A DNA stretch of 64,000 bases, from positions 62,001 to 126,000 of the forward strand of contig NZ_JANUXV010000003.1 in the NCBI RefSeq assembly GCF_024814355.1, read 5' to 3'. Source of the DNA: Gleimia sp. 6138-11-ORH1. GTDB taxonomy: Bacteria; Actinomycetota; Actinomycetes; Actinomycetales; Actinomycetaceae. The notes under the pieces are model-generated. The model was not told the origin of the DNA, did not search any database, and saw only the letters and a program-made list of their open reading frames with translations. Shown piece after piece: positions 14,929 through 24,217 of the stretch (position 1 is the first letter of the stretch; the number at the start of each line of letters is the position of its first letter). Made by a program: the position numbers and the translations under genes.

Positions 14929-17826
14929 ATGAGCCAGGCTCCCGCCGTAGAAACACCGTTCCGTTACGACGCGAAACTCGCTGGGGAGATTGAAACCCGT
15001 TGGCAGCAGATTTGGGCTGAGACCGGAGCATTCCATGCTGACAATCCCGAGGGCGATTTAGCTGGACCTCAAGCGGCGAAAGACCCTTACTATTTGCTGG
15101 ATATGTTCCCTTACCCATCCGGGTCGGGTCTACACGTGGGACACCCATTGGGGTATATTGCCACTGACGCGTTGGCTCGTTTCCAGCGTATGCAGGGTAA
15201 GAACGTTCTCTATACCCTTGGTTTTGATGCTTTTGGGCTCCCGGCGGAACAGTATGCGATTCAGACGGGACAGCATCCGCGGATTACCACTGATCAGAAC
15301 GTGGAAAATATGCGTCGTCAGTTGAAGCGGATTGGTTTAAGCCATGATTTACGCCGCTCTTTCCAAACTACTGATGATGAGTACGTTAAATGGACGCAGT
15401 GGATTTTCCTACAAGCCTTTAACTCTTACTATGATCCTGAAGCGAAAAATCCGAGTGGAAAATTAGGGTCAGCTCGCCCCATTTCAGAATTAGTTGAGAA
15501 ATTTGCTTCCGGGGAAAAATCTACCGGGGGTAAGCCCTGGGCGCAGATGAGTGCAAAAGAACAGGCTGCTTTGCTAGATGAGTACCGTTTAGCGTATGTT
15601 TCCGAAGCGCCGGTGAACTGGTGTCCTGGTTTAGGAACCGTTTTAGCTGATGAAGAAGTTACGAATGAGGGCCGTTCTGAGCGCGGTAACTACCCGGTCT
15701 TTAAGTCTCGTTTGCGCCAGTGGATGATGCGGATTACCGCGTATGCTGATCGGCTTTCTGAGGACCTTGATACCGTAGATTGGCCTGAGAAGATCGTTAC
15801 TCAGCAGCGTAACTGGATTGGCCGCTCTGAGGGAGCAACTGTTCATTTCGAGGTCGCTGCTGGGCAGGAAACTAAAGAAACACGGCTAACTGTTTTCACT
15901 ACCCGTCCTGATACTCTATTTGGCGCGTCTTTTATGGTGGTAGCTCCTGAACACCCCTTAGTGGGGGACCAGCAGGCAACTGAAGAGGAACTTACTGTTC
16001 CCACTCAGTGGCCAGCTGAAACGCGCCCCGAATGGACTGGCGGATACGCCACTCCAAAAGAAGCCGTGGCAGCGTACCGCGCTCAAGCTAAGACTCGTTC
16101 TGATTTGGAACGTACCCAAGGTGAGGGCGAAAAGACCGGGGTTTTCACCGGTATTTTTGGAACTAACCCGGTAAATGGTCAGCAGATTCCTGTCTTTTTA
16201 GCAGATTACGTGCTGATGGGCTATGGAACTGGCGCTATTATGGCTGTTCCTGCTCACGATACCCGCGACTTTGCTTTTGCAACTAAGTTCAACTTGGATA
16301 TTCGCACCACCATTCAACCTGGCCCTGAACATACTGAGGGGGCTTGGACTGGTGACGGAGTTATCATTAACTCTGCAAATGCGGAAATTAGTTTAGATGG
16401 CTTAAATAAAGCAGATGCGATTGCAAAGATCACTGCTTGGCTTGAAGAAAAAGAACTTGGTTACCCTACGGTGACTTTCCGTTTACGTGATTGGCTTTTC
16501 TCTCGCCAGCGTTACTGGGGTGAACCTTTCCCAGTGGTTTATGGTGCAGATGGTAGAGTACACGCTTTGCCAGAAGAAATGCTGCCGGTAACTTTACCTG
16601 AGGTTGATGATTTCCGTCCTCGGACATTTGATCCTGACGATGCCAACTCTTCCCCGGAAGCTGCCCTGGGACGAGCCCAGGAATGGGTGGCGGTAGAACT
16701 GGATTTAGGTGAAGGTTTGCAAACCTACTATCGCGATACCAACACAATGCCAAACTGGGCGGGTTCTTGCTGGTACGAGATCCGCTACACTGATCCCAAT
16801 AACTCGGAGCAGCTTGTTTCTCCAGCTAACGAAGCCTACTGGATGGGGGCGCGTACTCCCGGAGGTGCAGGTGGAACTGACCTGTATGTAGGCGGGGTAG
16901 AGCACACGGTTTTGCATCTGCTGTATGCGCGTTTTTGGCATAAGATTCTTTTCGACTTAGGACACGTTTCTTCTTCAGAACCATTCCATAAACTCTTCAA
17001 CCAAGGGTATGTGATGGCCTATGCTTACGTGGATAGTCGCGGACAGTACGTGCCGGCCGACCAGGTTGAAGGCAGTGAAGAAACCGGTTGGTTCTATCAG
17101 GGAGAACCGGTTGAACGTGAATACGGAAAGATGGGGAAGTCCTTAAAGAACTCAGTTACCCCTGATGAAATGTGTGAAACCTACGGGGCAGACACTTTCC
17201 GTATTTATGAGATGGCGATGGGTCCGCTGGAGATTTCTCGCCCGTGGGAGACTCGCGCAGTAGTGGGCGCATACCGTTTCTTACAAAGATTGTGGCGTAA
17301 CGCGGTGGACGAATACACCGGGGAGCTAACTATCACGGAAGCGGAAGCAGATTTGCCAACGAAGAAACTGGTGGCGCGGACGATCGCTGAGGTAACTGAA
17401 GACTATCAGCAGATGCGGTTGAATACAGCGGCTGCGAAAATGATTGTGTTAAATAATCATTTGACTGGTTTAAAGCAGGTTCCGCGTGAGGCTCTTGAAC
17501 CACTGGTGCTTATGGTGGCTCCGTTGGCTCCGCACATTGCCGAAGAACTGTGGGCTAAGTTGGGGCATAAGGAATCCTTACTGCGCCAGCCTTTCCCTGT
17601 GGTTACTGACGAATCTTTGCTGGAGGAAGATTCTGTAGTTTGCGTGATTCAAATGAATGGTAAGATCCGCGGACGTTTAGAAGTTTCCCCTAGCATTTCC
17701 GAAGCGGATTTGCAGGAATTAGCGCTTAACTCTGAGGTAGTGCAAAAAGCTTTAGCTGGGCGTGAACCGCTTAAGGTGATTGTGCGCGCTCCGAAGCTAG
17801 TTTCGGTTGTGTTACCTAAGGAATAA
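14929..17826 (+). CDS. leuS: Leucyl-tRNA synthetase
   Basis: A 965-residue class Ia synthetase charging tRNA-Leu with leucine. The HIGH motif is LHVGH (about residue 68), the editing (CP1) domain includes TTRPDTLFGASFMVVAPEH, and the KMSKS loop is KMGKSLKNS (about 733), the usual actinobacterial spelling. A C-terminal anticodon-binding and tail domain completes it. A GTG at 14911 is in frame, but the ATG at 14929 has AGAGGA five bases upstream and is chosen. The 260-base leader back to the HIT gene shows no convincing T-box; a -10-like TAATCT lies near 14891. Confidence 0.97.
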   Translation: MSQAPAVETPFRYDAKLAGEIETRWQQIWAETGAFHADNPEGDLAGPQAAKDPYYLLDMFPYPSGSGLHVGHPLGYIATDALARFQRMQGKNVLYTLGFDAFGLPAEQYAIQTGQHPRITTDQNVENMRRQLKRIGLSHDLRRSFQTTDDEYVKWTQWIFLQAFNSYYDPEAKNPSGKLGSARPISELVEKFASGEKSTGGKPWAQMSAKEQAALLDEYRLAYVSEAPVNWCPGLGTVLADEEVTNEGRSERGNYPVFKSRLRQWMMRITAYADRLSEDLDTVDWPEKIVTQQRNWIGRSEGATVHFEVAAGQETKETRLTVFTTRPDTLFGASFMVVAPEHPLVGDQQATEEELTVPTQWPAETRPEWTGGYATPKEAVAAYRAQAKTRSDLERTQGEGEKTGVFTGIFGTNPVNGQQIPVFLADYVLMGYGTGAIMAVPAHDTRDFAFATKFNLDIRTTIQPGPEHTEGAWTGDGVIINSANAEISLDGLNKADAIAKITAWLEEKELGYPTVTFRLRDWLFSRQRYWGEPFPVVYGADGRVHALPEEMLPVTLPEVDDFRPRTFDPDDANSSPEAALGRAQEWVAVELDLGEGLQTYYRDTNTMPNWAGSCWYEIRYTDPNNSEQLVSPANEAYWMGARTPGGAGGTDLYVGGVEHTVLHLLYARFWHKILFDLGHVSSSEPFHKLFNQGYVMAYAYVDSRGQYVPADQVEGSEETGWFYQGEPVEREYGKMGKSLKNSVTPDEMCETYGADTFRIYEMAMGPLEISRPWETRAVVGAYRFLQRLWRNAVDEYTGELTITEAEADLPTKKLVARTIAEVTEDYQQMRLNTAAAKMIVLNNHLTGLKQVPREALEPLVLMVAPLAPHIAEELWAKLGHKESLLRQPFPVVTDESLLEEDSVVCVIQMNGKIRGRLEVSPSISEADLQELALNSEVVQKALAGREPLKVIVRAPKLVSVVLPKE

Positions 17827-17835
17827 GGGATTTCG

Positions 17836-18930
17836 GTGGCTGACGCATTAACCTATATCGACATATCTTTGCATGATTCGCAAGCGCGAATTTGTACTCG
17901 CGGGGCAGTGGTCACGCAGTGGCTGGTGCCTTCGCGGACAGGCGAGTTTAATCTGATTGACGGTTATGCGTCAGATTCCGAAGTGCTGGCAGGTGACGGT
18001 TGTCGCAGTGCTTTGCTGGCGCCTTGGTCTAACCGGATTGCGGGGGCATCTTATACCTGGCAGGGCAAGTCCACGGAACTGGCTGGTGCGGGTGAGCCGA
18101 TGCTTGAAGCTTTGCATGGTTTAGTTTTGGCAGCTGATTTTACCGTAGATATTCACGAAGAAGATTACGTGTCACTGTCCACGGTAGTTAGGGATGAGCA
18201 TTATCCGGTTCCGTTTGCGTTGCGCGCTGATTACACGCTGAGTGAAGCAGAGGGCGTTTACGAGTTGAACTTAACTTTAACTGCTGAGAATCTGGGTGAA
18301 ATTCCGGCTCCGATTGGCTTGGGTTGGCACCCGTATATTCGTTACGAGGGCGCTCGAAGCGACGCTGAGTTGATTGTGGAAGCAAAAACTCGGATTGAAG
18401 TTGATGAAGCATTAATCCCGCTTGCCGGTGCAGCTGCTTTCACTGAGTTAGCTGGATTGGAAGCAACTGACACGCAGGCATATATTGAAGAGCTTTCTCA
18501 GCTGTGGATCGGTGACTTGAGTAATTTAGATACGGCGTTTACTGATCTGGTGATTGAAGAAACTAATGGGACTGTGGGGGCTTCTTTATTCCACGCTTCG
18601 GGGGCGCGCACTGATGTGGTAGCGACTTCACTGCAACCGATACAGACGGGGGTAGGGGTGCTGCATTTTTTCACCGGAGAGCCTTTAGCACAACGTGCAA
18701 CTGAGTCTTTGGCGATGGAGTTCTGCCAGTTTATGACCAATGCTTTTAATCGTCCTGAGTGTGAGGACTATTTGCAGGTTTTACCTGGGCAGACCCAAGA
18801 AATGTCGGTGAGTATCTTACATGCGGCAGACCCAGAGACTTCGCACGCTGATGAAACTGAGCTACAGACAACCAGTTTGCCGATTGCAGTATCGGTAGTT
18901 GGAGCTGAAACTGAGGGGCTAAATGCCTGA
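17836..18930 (+). CDS. Aldose 1-epimerase (mutarotase) family protein
   Basis: A 364-residue galactose-mutarotase-fold protein. Diagnostic pieces are the early SALLAPWSNRIAGASYTW stretch (substrate-binding Asn-Arg), ALHGL with a catalytic-type His (about residue 95), GLGWHPYIRY (about 160) and a late acidic region. It interconverts alpha and beta anomers of hexoses or is a related hexose-phosphate epimerase. It starts at GTG 17836 behind AAGGGA, nine bases after leuS, and overlaps the nei gene by eight bases. A 40-residue C-terminal extension beyond the fold is unremarkable in composition. Confidence 0.88.
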   Translation: MADALTYIDISLHDSQARICTRGAVVTQWLVPSRTGEFNLIDGYASDSEVLAGDGCRSALLAPWSNRIAGASYTWQGKSTELAGAGEPMLEALHGLVLAADFTVDIHEEDYVSLSTVVRDEHYPVPFALRADYTLSEAEGVYELNLTLTAENLGEIPAPIGLGWHPYIRYEGARSDAELIVEAKTRIEVDEALIPLAGAAAFTELAGLEATDTQAYIEELSQLWIGDLSNLDTAFTDLVIEETNGTVGASLFHASGARTDVVATSLQPIQTGVGVLHFFTGEPLAQRATESLAMEFCQFMTNAFNRPECEDYLQVLPGQTQEMSVSILHAADPETSHADETELQTTSLPIAVSVVGAETEGLNA

Positions 18931-19747
18931 AGGACACGTTATTCACCGACTTACCGGACGGCTCCTAGCTGAGTTTGGCAGCTACCCGCTTAAAGTGCTT
19001 TCCCCGCAGGGAAGGTTTGCAGATTCTGCTCAGTTACTTGATGGGCAGTCGCTTACGGGGAGTGCGTCTTGGGGAAAGCATATTTTCCTTAAATTTGGGG
19101 ATGTTCCTGATGAGTTAGCACTGTGGCTTCACGTGCATTTGGGTTTATACGGTAAATGGCGTTTTTATCCGTTAGATGCTTTTGGTGATCCTCCGCCGGT
19201 GAGAGGTGAAATCCGGTTGCGTTTGGTTGGGAAGGACCAGGTGGCGGATCTGTCCGGCCCAACGCGTTGTGCGGTAGTTACGTTTGCGGAAGTCCATCAG
19301 GTTTTACGCCGTTTAGGGCCCGATCCATTGGTAAATCAACCTGCGGACAGAGAACGCTTCATTACTTTAGTGAAGTCTCGTAAACGTGCTATTGGTGAGT
19401 TGATTATGGATCAGTCAGTAGTGGCTGGCCCGGGTAATATTTACAGGGCTGAGTGCCTTTTTAGGGTGGGGATTTCTCCGTTTAGGAAAGGCGCGAATGT
19501 AGCTCAAAGGCGGATTGGGTTACTGTGGGATGATTTGCGCGCGGGTCTTCTGGACGGGTTAGCAACGGGTTTGATCTCTACCATGCTTCCGCAGGATTTA
19601 CTGCCAGAGGATCCTGCAGATATTGAGGCGCAACGTTTTTACGTTTACCATCGAACCGGGCGTCCCTGTGTTCGTTGCGGCACGGAAATTGCGGAGCAAT
19701 TGATGCAGAATCGGCGTCTCTTTTGGTGTCCGAACTGTCAGCGTTAA
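18923..19747 (+). CDS. Fpg/Nei-family DNA glycosylase (endonuclease VIII-like)
   Basis: A 274-residue base-excision repair glycosylase. It begins MPEGH, giving the catalytic Pro2 after Met removal and Glu3. It has the H2TH segment KRAIGELIMDQSVVAGPGNIY (about 153-173) and a C-terminal zinc finger with CVRCG and CPNC pairs. The VIHRLT that follows MPEGH resembles actinobacterial Nei rather than Fpg (MPELPE). It removes oxidised pyrimidines and nicks the strand. The start overlaps the epimerase, and the stop overlaps the convergent GNAT gene by three to four bases. Confidence 0.93.
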   Translation: MPEGHVIHRLTGRLLAEFGSYPLKVLSPQGRFADSAQLLDGQSLTGSASWGKHIFLKFGDVPDELALWLHVHLGLYGKWRFYPLDAFGDPPPVRGEIRLRLVGKDQVADLSGPTRCAVVTFAEVHQVLRRLGPDPLVNQPADRERFITLVKSRKRAIGELIMDQSVVAGPGNIYRAECLFRVGISPFRKGANVAQRRIGLLWDDLRAGLLDGLATGLISTMLPQDLLPEDPADIEAQRFYVYHRTGRPCVRCGTEIAEQLMQNRRLFWCPNCQR

Positions 19748-20244
19748 GCTTCGTTTTCGATGAATCCCAGTGACGTGTATAGCTGCGCTGCGGGCGCAGC
19801 TTCATGTAGGTCTACTCGCAGGCTAATTGAATCGTAGCCAGCTTTCTTTACGCGCAGAGCAATTTCTCCGACTAAAGCTGTGGCGATCCCCTGTCCGCGG
19901 TGGGCGGGGTCTACCATCAGGTCAGTGATAATGGGAGTGTCATCGGGGAGGTCTTCCCAGGGGCTGGTGACAGTAAGTAATATAGCGCCCACTAACTTTC
20001 CATTAAGCCATGCGCCGACGAAAGAGTTATCTAAGGGTTTACCGAATTCACCGTTAAAGGCCATGCGCATTTCCTCTACGGCTTCTAATAGGTCTTCGGC
20101 AGTGAAGCGGTGATCGTAGGCAGCTAGGTAGAGGGACGCTAACGCGGGAATATCGTAGCGGGTTAAAGTAGCCAGCTCGATTCCCTCTGGTCGTTCAATA
20201 TCGACCAGTTTATTCAACTTTGAATGCAGTGTGAGCTGTGACAT
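19744..20244 (-). CDS. GNAT-family acetyltransferase
   Basis: A 166-residue protein with the GNAT acetyl-CoA motif DLMVDPAHRGQGIATALVGEIALR (motif A, about residues 107-130, quoted here only as family block; core R-G-Q-G-I-A) and a closing AAQLYTSLGFIENEA motif B. It transfers an acetyl group to an unknown amine. It is convergent with nei, stops overlapping. It lies 60 bases downstream of cysE on the same strand but its own spacing does not prove co-transcription. Substrate cannot be assigned. Confidence 0.85.
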   Translation of the reverse strand: MSQLTLHSKLNKLVDIERPEGIELATLTRYDIPALASLYLAAYDHRFTAEDLLEAVEEMRMAFNGEFGKPLDNSFVGAWLNGKLVGAILLTVTSPWEDLPDDTPIITDLMVDPAHRGQGIATALVGEIALRVKKAGYDSISLRVDLHEAAPAAQLYTSLGFIENEA

Positions 20245-20304
20245 ACCCTCAGTCTACCTGATAGTAACGTCACTCACACCGCAAATCGGTGAAGCCGCCA
20301 GAGG

Positions 20305-20889
20305 TCAGATGAATAAAGTGGGATCTACAATCAAATCAGCTGCACGGCTTTCTTCACAAAGAGGTTTATTCGCAGCCGGAATCCCAATTGCCACGTGTTC
20401 AGCAGGAACGTCTTTAACAACCACCGCATTAGCACCAATTTTAGAACTGTCACCAACCGTTATCGGCCCGAGGATTTTCGCTCCCGCTCCGATCATCACG
20501 TGAGAGCCAACTGTGGGATGGCGTTTGCCTTTAACCATCGCTACGCCACCTAAAGTGACTCCGTGGAAGATAACTACATCTTCACCCACTACGGCAGTTT
20601 CTCCAATTACCACGCCGGTACCGTGGTCGATAAAAACTCGCCTGCCCAGTTCAGCCCCCGGATGAATATCTATCCCCGTATGGGAACGTGAAATAGAAGA
20701 AATAACTCTTGCTAAAGTCCGGAAACCTTTGTACCACAGATTATGGGCGATCCGATGCGCCCAGATTGCATGCACGCCAGGATACGCTAAAGCAACCTCC
20801 CATTTTGAGGTTGCGGCAGGGTCGCGGTGCCGGGCATTTGTTAAATCCTCTTTAGCTAAAGCAAAAAAGGACATTCCAGAGTCGTGCAT
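20305..20889 (-). CDS. cysE: Serine O-acetyltransferase
   Basis: A 194-residue short (EpsC/CysE) type enzyme. It has an alpha-helical N-terminus and a left-handed beta-helix of hexapeptide repeats (about residues 70-165), with [20 protein letters not shown] and GVTLGG marking the active-site His and Asp. It makes O-acetylserine for cysteine synthesis. The ATG at 20889 is chosen over an internal ATG at 20874 because AAGGA precedes it. It follows cysK by 30 bases on the same strand, giving both steps of cysteine biosynthesis in one operon. Confidence 0.95.
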   Translation of the reverse strand: MHDSGMSFFALAKEDLTNARHRDPAATSKWEVALAYPGVHAIWAHRIAHNLWYKGFRTLARVISSISRSHTGIDIHPGAELGRRVFIDHGTGVVIGETAVVGEDVVIFHGVTLGGVAMVKGKRHPTVGSHVMIGAGAKILGPITVGDSSKIGANAVVVKDVPAEHVAIGIPAANKPLCEESRAADLIVDPTLFI

Positions 20890-20919
20890 AAGAATCCTTA
20901 AGTAAGCAAAGAATAATCT

Positions 20920-21852
20920 TTATTCAGCAAAATGTGACCACAGGGGAGTAGACAGGTACCGTTCACCCGTATCAGGCAGAACCGTCACAATAGTTTTACC
21001 AGCATTTTCCGGGCGGGAAGCTAACTGGGCGGCTCCCCAAAGGGCTGCTCCTGCTGATATGCCCACCAAAAGCCCTTCTTCAGCAGCAGCGCGGCGCGCA
21101 AACTCTAAAGCAGCTTCAGTAGGGGCTTGGAGGACCTCATCTAAGATTTCCCGATCTAAGTTCTGCGGAATAAAGTTAGCCCCGATTCCCTGGATCCCAT
21201 GTGGGCCAGCTTGACCTGTGGAAAGCAACGGAGAATCAGCTGGTTCGATCGCAACAACTTGTAAATCTGGTTGCATTTTCTTTAAGAATCCACCTGCTCC
21301 AGAAATAGTTCCACCGGTGCCAACTCCCGCAACTAAAATATCTACTTTACCGCCAGTGGCTTCCCAAATTTCTTTACCGGTATTAGCAGTGTGGGTGGCT
21401 GGGTTTGCCGGATTTACAAACTGTGAGGCTAAAACGGCGCCCTCGGAATTGGCGACTAACTCTTCGGCAGCTGCCACGGCTCCTTGCATTCCAAGTTTCG
21501 GGTCGGTGAGAATCAACTCGGCACCAAAAGCGCGCATTAAAACCCGGCGTTCAATGCTCATCGAAGAGGGCATGCAGATAACTACTTGGTAGCCGCGAGC
21601 CGCACCGACCATCGCTAAAGCAACTCCAGTATTTCCCGAGGTCGCTTCGACAATCTTCCCTCCGGCTAAAAGCTGTCCCGACGCTTCTGCAGCATCAACA
21701 ATCGCTACCGCGATCCGGTCTTTTACAGAAGAAGCAGGGTTGAAAGACTCTAATTTAGCCAATACGGTAGCCTGCTGATCGGTGACTCGGTTAATCCGCA
21801 CCAGCGGAGTGTTGCCAATCGTTTCCGTAATATTATTTGCAATCAGTGACAC
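20920..21852 (-). CDS. cysK: Cysteine synthase (O-acetylserine sulfhydrylase)
   Basis: A 310-residue PLP enzyme: NPASSVKDRIA carries the Schiff-base Lys (about residue 43), EATSGNTGVALA the substrate loop, and GVGTGGTISGAG the phosphate-binding loop. It converts O-acetylserine and sulfide to cysteine. The start is GTG at 21852, preceded by AAGGAG. It lies between yigZ (14 bases upstream) and cysE. No sulfate-assimilation genes are in the window. Confidence 0.96.
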   Translation of the reverse strand: MSLIANNITETIGNTPLVRINRVTDQQATVLAKLESFNPASSVKDRIAVAIVDAAEASGQLLAGGKIVEATSGNTGVALAMVGAARGYQVVICMPSSMSIERRVLMRAFGAELILTDPKLGMQGAVAAAEELVANSEGAVLASQFVNPANPATHTANTGKEIWEATGGKVDILVAGVGTGGTISGAGGFLKKMQPDLQVVAIEPADSPLLSTGQAGPHGIQGIGANFIPQNLDREILDEVLQAPTEAALEFARRAAAEEGLLVGISAGAALWGAAQLASRPENAGKTIVTVLPDTGERYLSTPLWSHFAE

Positions 21853-21866
21853 AGTTATCTCCTTGG

Positions 21867-22505
21867 CTAGTTTTCAAGTGGGACAGCTACCACGGTTGGA
21901 GGAAGTTCTTCGGGCGTGACCGCCCCCGTAGTAATAGAACCAACAAGCGCTTGAAATTCTTCCACATTTTCAGGTGGGATAGCACACAGAATCCGCGCGT
22001 ATTCGTCGTATTCCAAACCAGTAATTTCAATCCCGCGGGAACGTAAGTCTGCTTCTACACGTCCGGCGGTGGCATGTGGGCAGGGAAGTACCCACTGCGT
22101 CATAGTTTTAAGTTCAACCAACTGGGCTAAAGCTAAGGCCTCTGAAACGCTAGTTGAGTAGGCTCTTACCAGGCCGCCAGCTCCTAAGAGGATCCCCCCA
22201 AAATAGCGGGTGACTACCGCAGTGACGTTAACTAGTTGGTTACGTAATAGCACGTCTAACATGGGCATGCCAGCTGTGCCTGAGGGTTCGCCATCGTCAT
22301 TTGAGTGACCTATTTCGTTTAGTCCCTCAGGTTTAACTACAAAGGCTGAGCAGTTGTGACGGGCATCTGGATATTCTTCACGCACCGTGGCAATTAGCTG
22401 GCGCGCAGCAGCTTCGGTAGGCGTATAGGCTAGGGTAGTGATAAACCGGGAACGCTGGATTTCGATTTCATTGCGAATCCAGGTGCCAGCTTTAACGCTC
22501 CGCAT
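21867..22505 (-). CDS. YigZ/IMPACT-family protein
   Basis: A 212-residue member of the UPF0029/IMPACT family. The hallmark block HNCSAFVV...[14 protein letters not shown] (about residues 50-80) is intact, followed by [20 protein letters not shown]. The C-terminal domain is ferredoxin-like. Proteins of this family bind nucleic acid or ribosomes in ways not settled for bacteria. The ATG at 22505 has AAGGAG upstream. Its stop is 14 bases before cysK, so it is likely the first gene of that operon. Confidence 0.9.
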   Translation of the reverse strand: MRSVKAGTWIRNEIEIQRSRFITTLAYTPTEAAARQLIATVREEYPDARHNCSAFVVKPEGLNEIGHSNDDGEPSGTAGMPMLDVLLRNQLVNVTAVVTRYFGGILLGAGGLVRAYSTSVSEALALAQLVELKTMTQWVLPCPHATAGRVEADLRSRGIEITGLEYDEYARILCAIPPENVEEFQALVGSITTGAVTPEELPPTVVAVPLEN

Positions 22506-22739
22506 TTACTACTCCTTAGCTTGACTATCTTTTCTAATAGTCGCACGGTTTTACTAGTTTTGTAACCTGAGCTATCGGTTTCATATCTAGTGTGATTGGT
22601 GGTATCCTGGATAGGTTGCGTAAACGCGGTAAATATCACAGCGTATTTTGGTGGGTTTAACTGGAAATTCCAGGGCTAAACATGGCAAAGTAATCTGTGG
22701 CAAGTTAATTATTTTCTATTCTGTGAAGGAGTGGCGGCT

Positions 22740-22910
22740 ATGGCAGTGCCAAAGCGTAAAATGTCTCGGTCGAACACCCGCACTCGCCGGTCTAGCTGGA
22801 AGGCTGAGCTGACTGAGCTCGTCACCATCCGCGTACAGGGCCGTGAAGTTCGAGTGCCTCGTCGTTTGGCTAAGGCTTACAAGACCGGTCTGATCTCTGT
22901 CGAAGGCTGA
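22740..22910 (+). CDS. rpmF: 50S ribosomal protein bL32
   Basis: A 56-residue protein beginning [20 protein letters not shown], the standard bL32 N-terminus, and ending TGLISVEG. It lacks the CxxC...CxxC zinc finger seen in other bL32 proteins, so it is the zinc-independent (C-minus) form. The ATG at 22740 follows GAAGGAG. A strong terminator begins 15 bases after the stop, so it is transcribed alone or as the end of a unit starting in the 234-base leader. Confidence 0.96.
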   Translation: MAVPKRKMSRSNTRTRRSSWKAELTELVTIRVQGREVRVPRRLAKAYKTGLISVEG

Positions 22911-22924
22911 GTTAATCTGACTTA

Positions 22925-22958
22925 AAAAGTGGCGACCCCGCAAGGGGTCGCCACTTTT
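22925..22958 (+). terminator. Intrinsic terminator of rpmF
   Basis: A perfect 15-bp stem, AAAAGTGGCGACCCC (22925-22939) with GGGGTCGCCACTTTT (22944-22958), loop GCAA. Confidence 0.92.
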
Positions 22959-23128
22959 GTGTTTCTAGGTCCAGGTTGCTGAGCGTTTACCGGTTTTGGG
23001 GCTTCGAGGGTGTACGCGCTTACTGAGAATACGGTTTTCCTTGATAAATGAGCGAAAAACCGGAGCTGAAATTACGTCATCGCAGGGCCCTGGCAAATCA
23101 CGCTAGAACCTGCTCGGTTTGTTTTTAT

Positions 23129-23192
23129 GCGCTGTTTGTTTTTGAAGGCGCTGTGGGTTTTGAATGCGCTGTGGGTTTTGAATGCGCTGTGG
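23129..23192 (+). repeat. 18-bp tandem repeat, about 2.5 perfect copies plus one diverged
   Basis: GCGCTGTGGGTTTTGAAT occurs at 23148-23165 and 23166-23183, with a partial third copy (GCGCTGTGG, 23184-23192) and a diverged copy at 23129-23147. Confidence 0.85.
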
Positions 23193-23319
23193 CGGGGGTG
23201 CTAACAGGGCTGCGCCCAACTTGGTCTACGCATCCTCGTCGCCCTCGGCAAACTGGGGGCTGTGCCCAACGTGGCTTTCGCGCCCTCCTTACCCGCATCC
23301 TCGGCCCTCGGCAAACCGG

Positions 23320-23414
23320 TTTTAGTATAATTTCTGCGAAATTGTACTAAAATGGTGCAGTTTGGCGGGTTTTCGGGGGCGTTTTAGTACATTTTCTGCG
23401 AAATTGTACTAAAA
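23320..23414. repeat. Pair of 33-bp palindromes (REP-like)
   Basis: Two copies of an imperfect palindrome lie at 23320-23352 and 23382-23414. Each right arm is GAAATTGTACTAAAA and each centre is TGC. The left arms are TTTTAGTATAATTTC and TTTTAGTACATTTTC, each one base from the perfect complement. The copies are in direct orientation 62 bases apart, with a G-rich spacer between them. This is the layout of REP/BIME-type elements. Confidence 0.75.
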
Positions 23415-23468
23415 CGCTTAACGCGAACCCGCTCAGGCAGTTAGGTGTAGCGGACGAAAACATGCCCT

Positions 23469-23678
23469 GTGTGTTTTTTATGCCCTGTCTGTTCTTCTCC
23501 CATGCTCCGCAACGGGCGCGCTTTCAACTCCAAACCGTGCTGGTTATGCGGCGAACGCAAGCTTAGTTCCCGTTGGAGTTACCGCACTAAAACACACTTC
23601 CTATCCGCATCCTTCACCTTCATCCTCACAAAAATCACATACGCAGAGATGCCAGGACGGGGGCGGACCAGAAGGTGA
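23469..23678 (+). pseudogene. Possible transposase N-terminal remnant (zinc-ribbon)
   Basis: A 69-codon open frame starts MCFLCPVCSSPMLRNGR and continues with CWLCGE, giving a CPxC...CxxC zinc-ribbon spacing with an intervening NGR. This resembles the DNA-binding start of IS1249/ISL3-like transposases (CPxC...NGR...RWxCxxC). Nothing downstream resembles a DDE catalytic domain, and no terminal inverted repeats were found. It is therefore at most a decayed fragment. The assignment rests on a short motif and could be coincidence. Confidence 0.3.
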
Positions 23679-24217
23679 AAACCTACTCAAATAAACCAAC
23701 AATGACGCCTCCGGGAAATGCGCCAACCACGCGGGGGCGTAAGGCTACTTAAGCGTGCAGTTTTCATTGCCGAAACCGCGCAGAAAAACTTGCATTTAAC
23801 AGCTGCGCGCAAGAGGTTGGTGGCTGCGTATGCGTGCGTGGCACCGACTACCCCCACGAAAATAACTACTTAAAGTTTGAATCATCAACCATTTTTTCCT
23901 ACAGCCCTGCTTTGTCATAGATTCCGACGCTGTGCGGACTGAACAGTTCTGTTCACATGGTGGAATAGTTTGGAAAAGTCTCCATAAAAATCAAATAATG
24001 GAAATGTCAAAAAACGAAAGAAGAAAGTAAAATGCGTGTTGGCGTTCTGATGCAACATCTTCTGACGGGAACCCTTCTTGTTGCCTCGGTCCTGGGGGGG
24101 ATTAAACTCTGAAGGAGATTCAGAGTAACCTTTTAATCGAACTCGTCCATGTCAGCCACAGTCTTTGCCGATAGAAACCTTTTCTATTAGTGCTACAACT
24201 GACGGAAACTCTATCCT

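Larger units (their letters stand above)
22960..24217. other. Gene-poor, repeat-rich island segment
   Basis: About 1.25 kb with no gene I can support as intact. It holds 18-bp tandem repeats (23129-23192), two diverged copies of a GGGCTG-GCCCAAC and GCATCCTCG-GCCCTCGGCAAAC block (about 23207-23255 and 23258-23318), a pair of REP-like palindromes (23320-23414) and a possible transposase remnant (23469-23678). It also contains a 26-codon hydrophobic open frame (24032-24112, resembling the start of a signal peptide) with a run of seven G. Open frames at 23048-23350 have no ribosome site or recognisable domain. It lies between the rpmF terminator and the toxin/immunity-like pair that precedes tRNA-Arg. 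Confidence 0.6.

Noticed and set aside
23048-23350. 100-codon open frame in the island
   Set aside because: It is made largely of the 18-bp tandem repeats and GC-rich duplicated blocks, and ends inside a palindrome; it does not look like coding sequence.
23320-23414. CRISPR array
   Set aside because: Only two repeat copies exist, the repeats are full palindromes, and there is no cas gene or leader.
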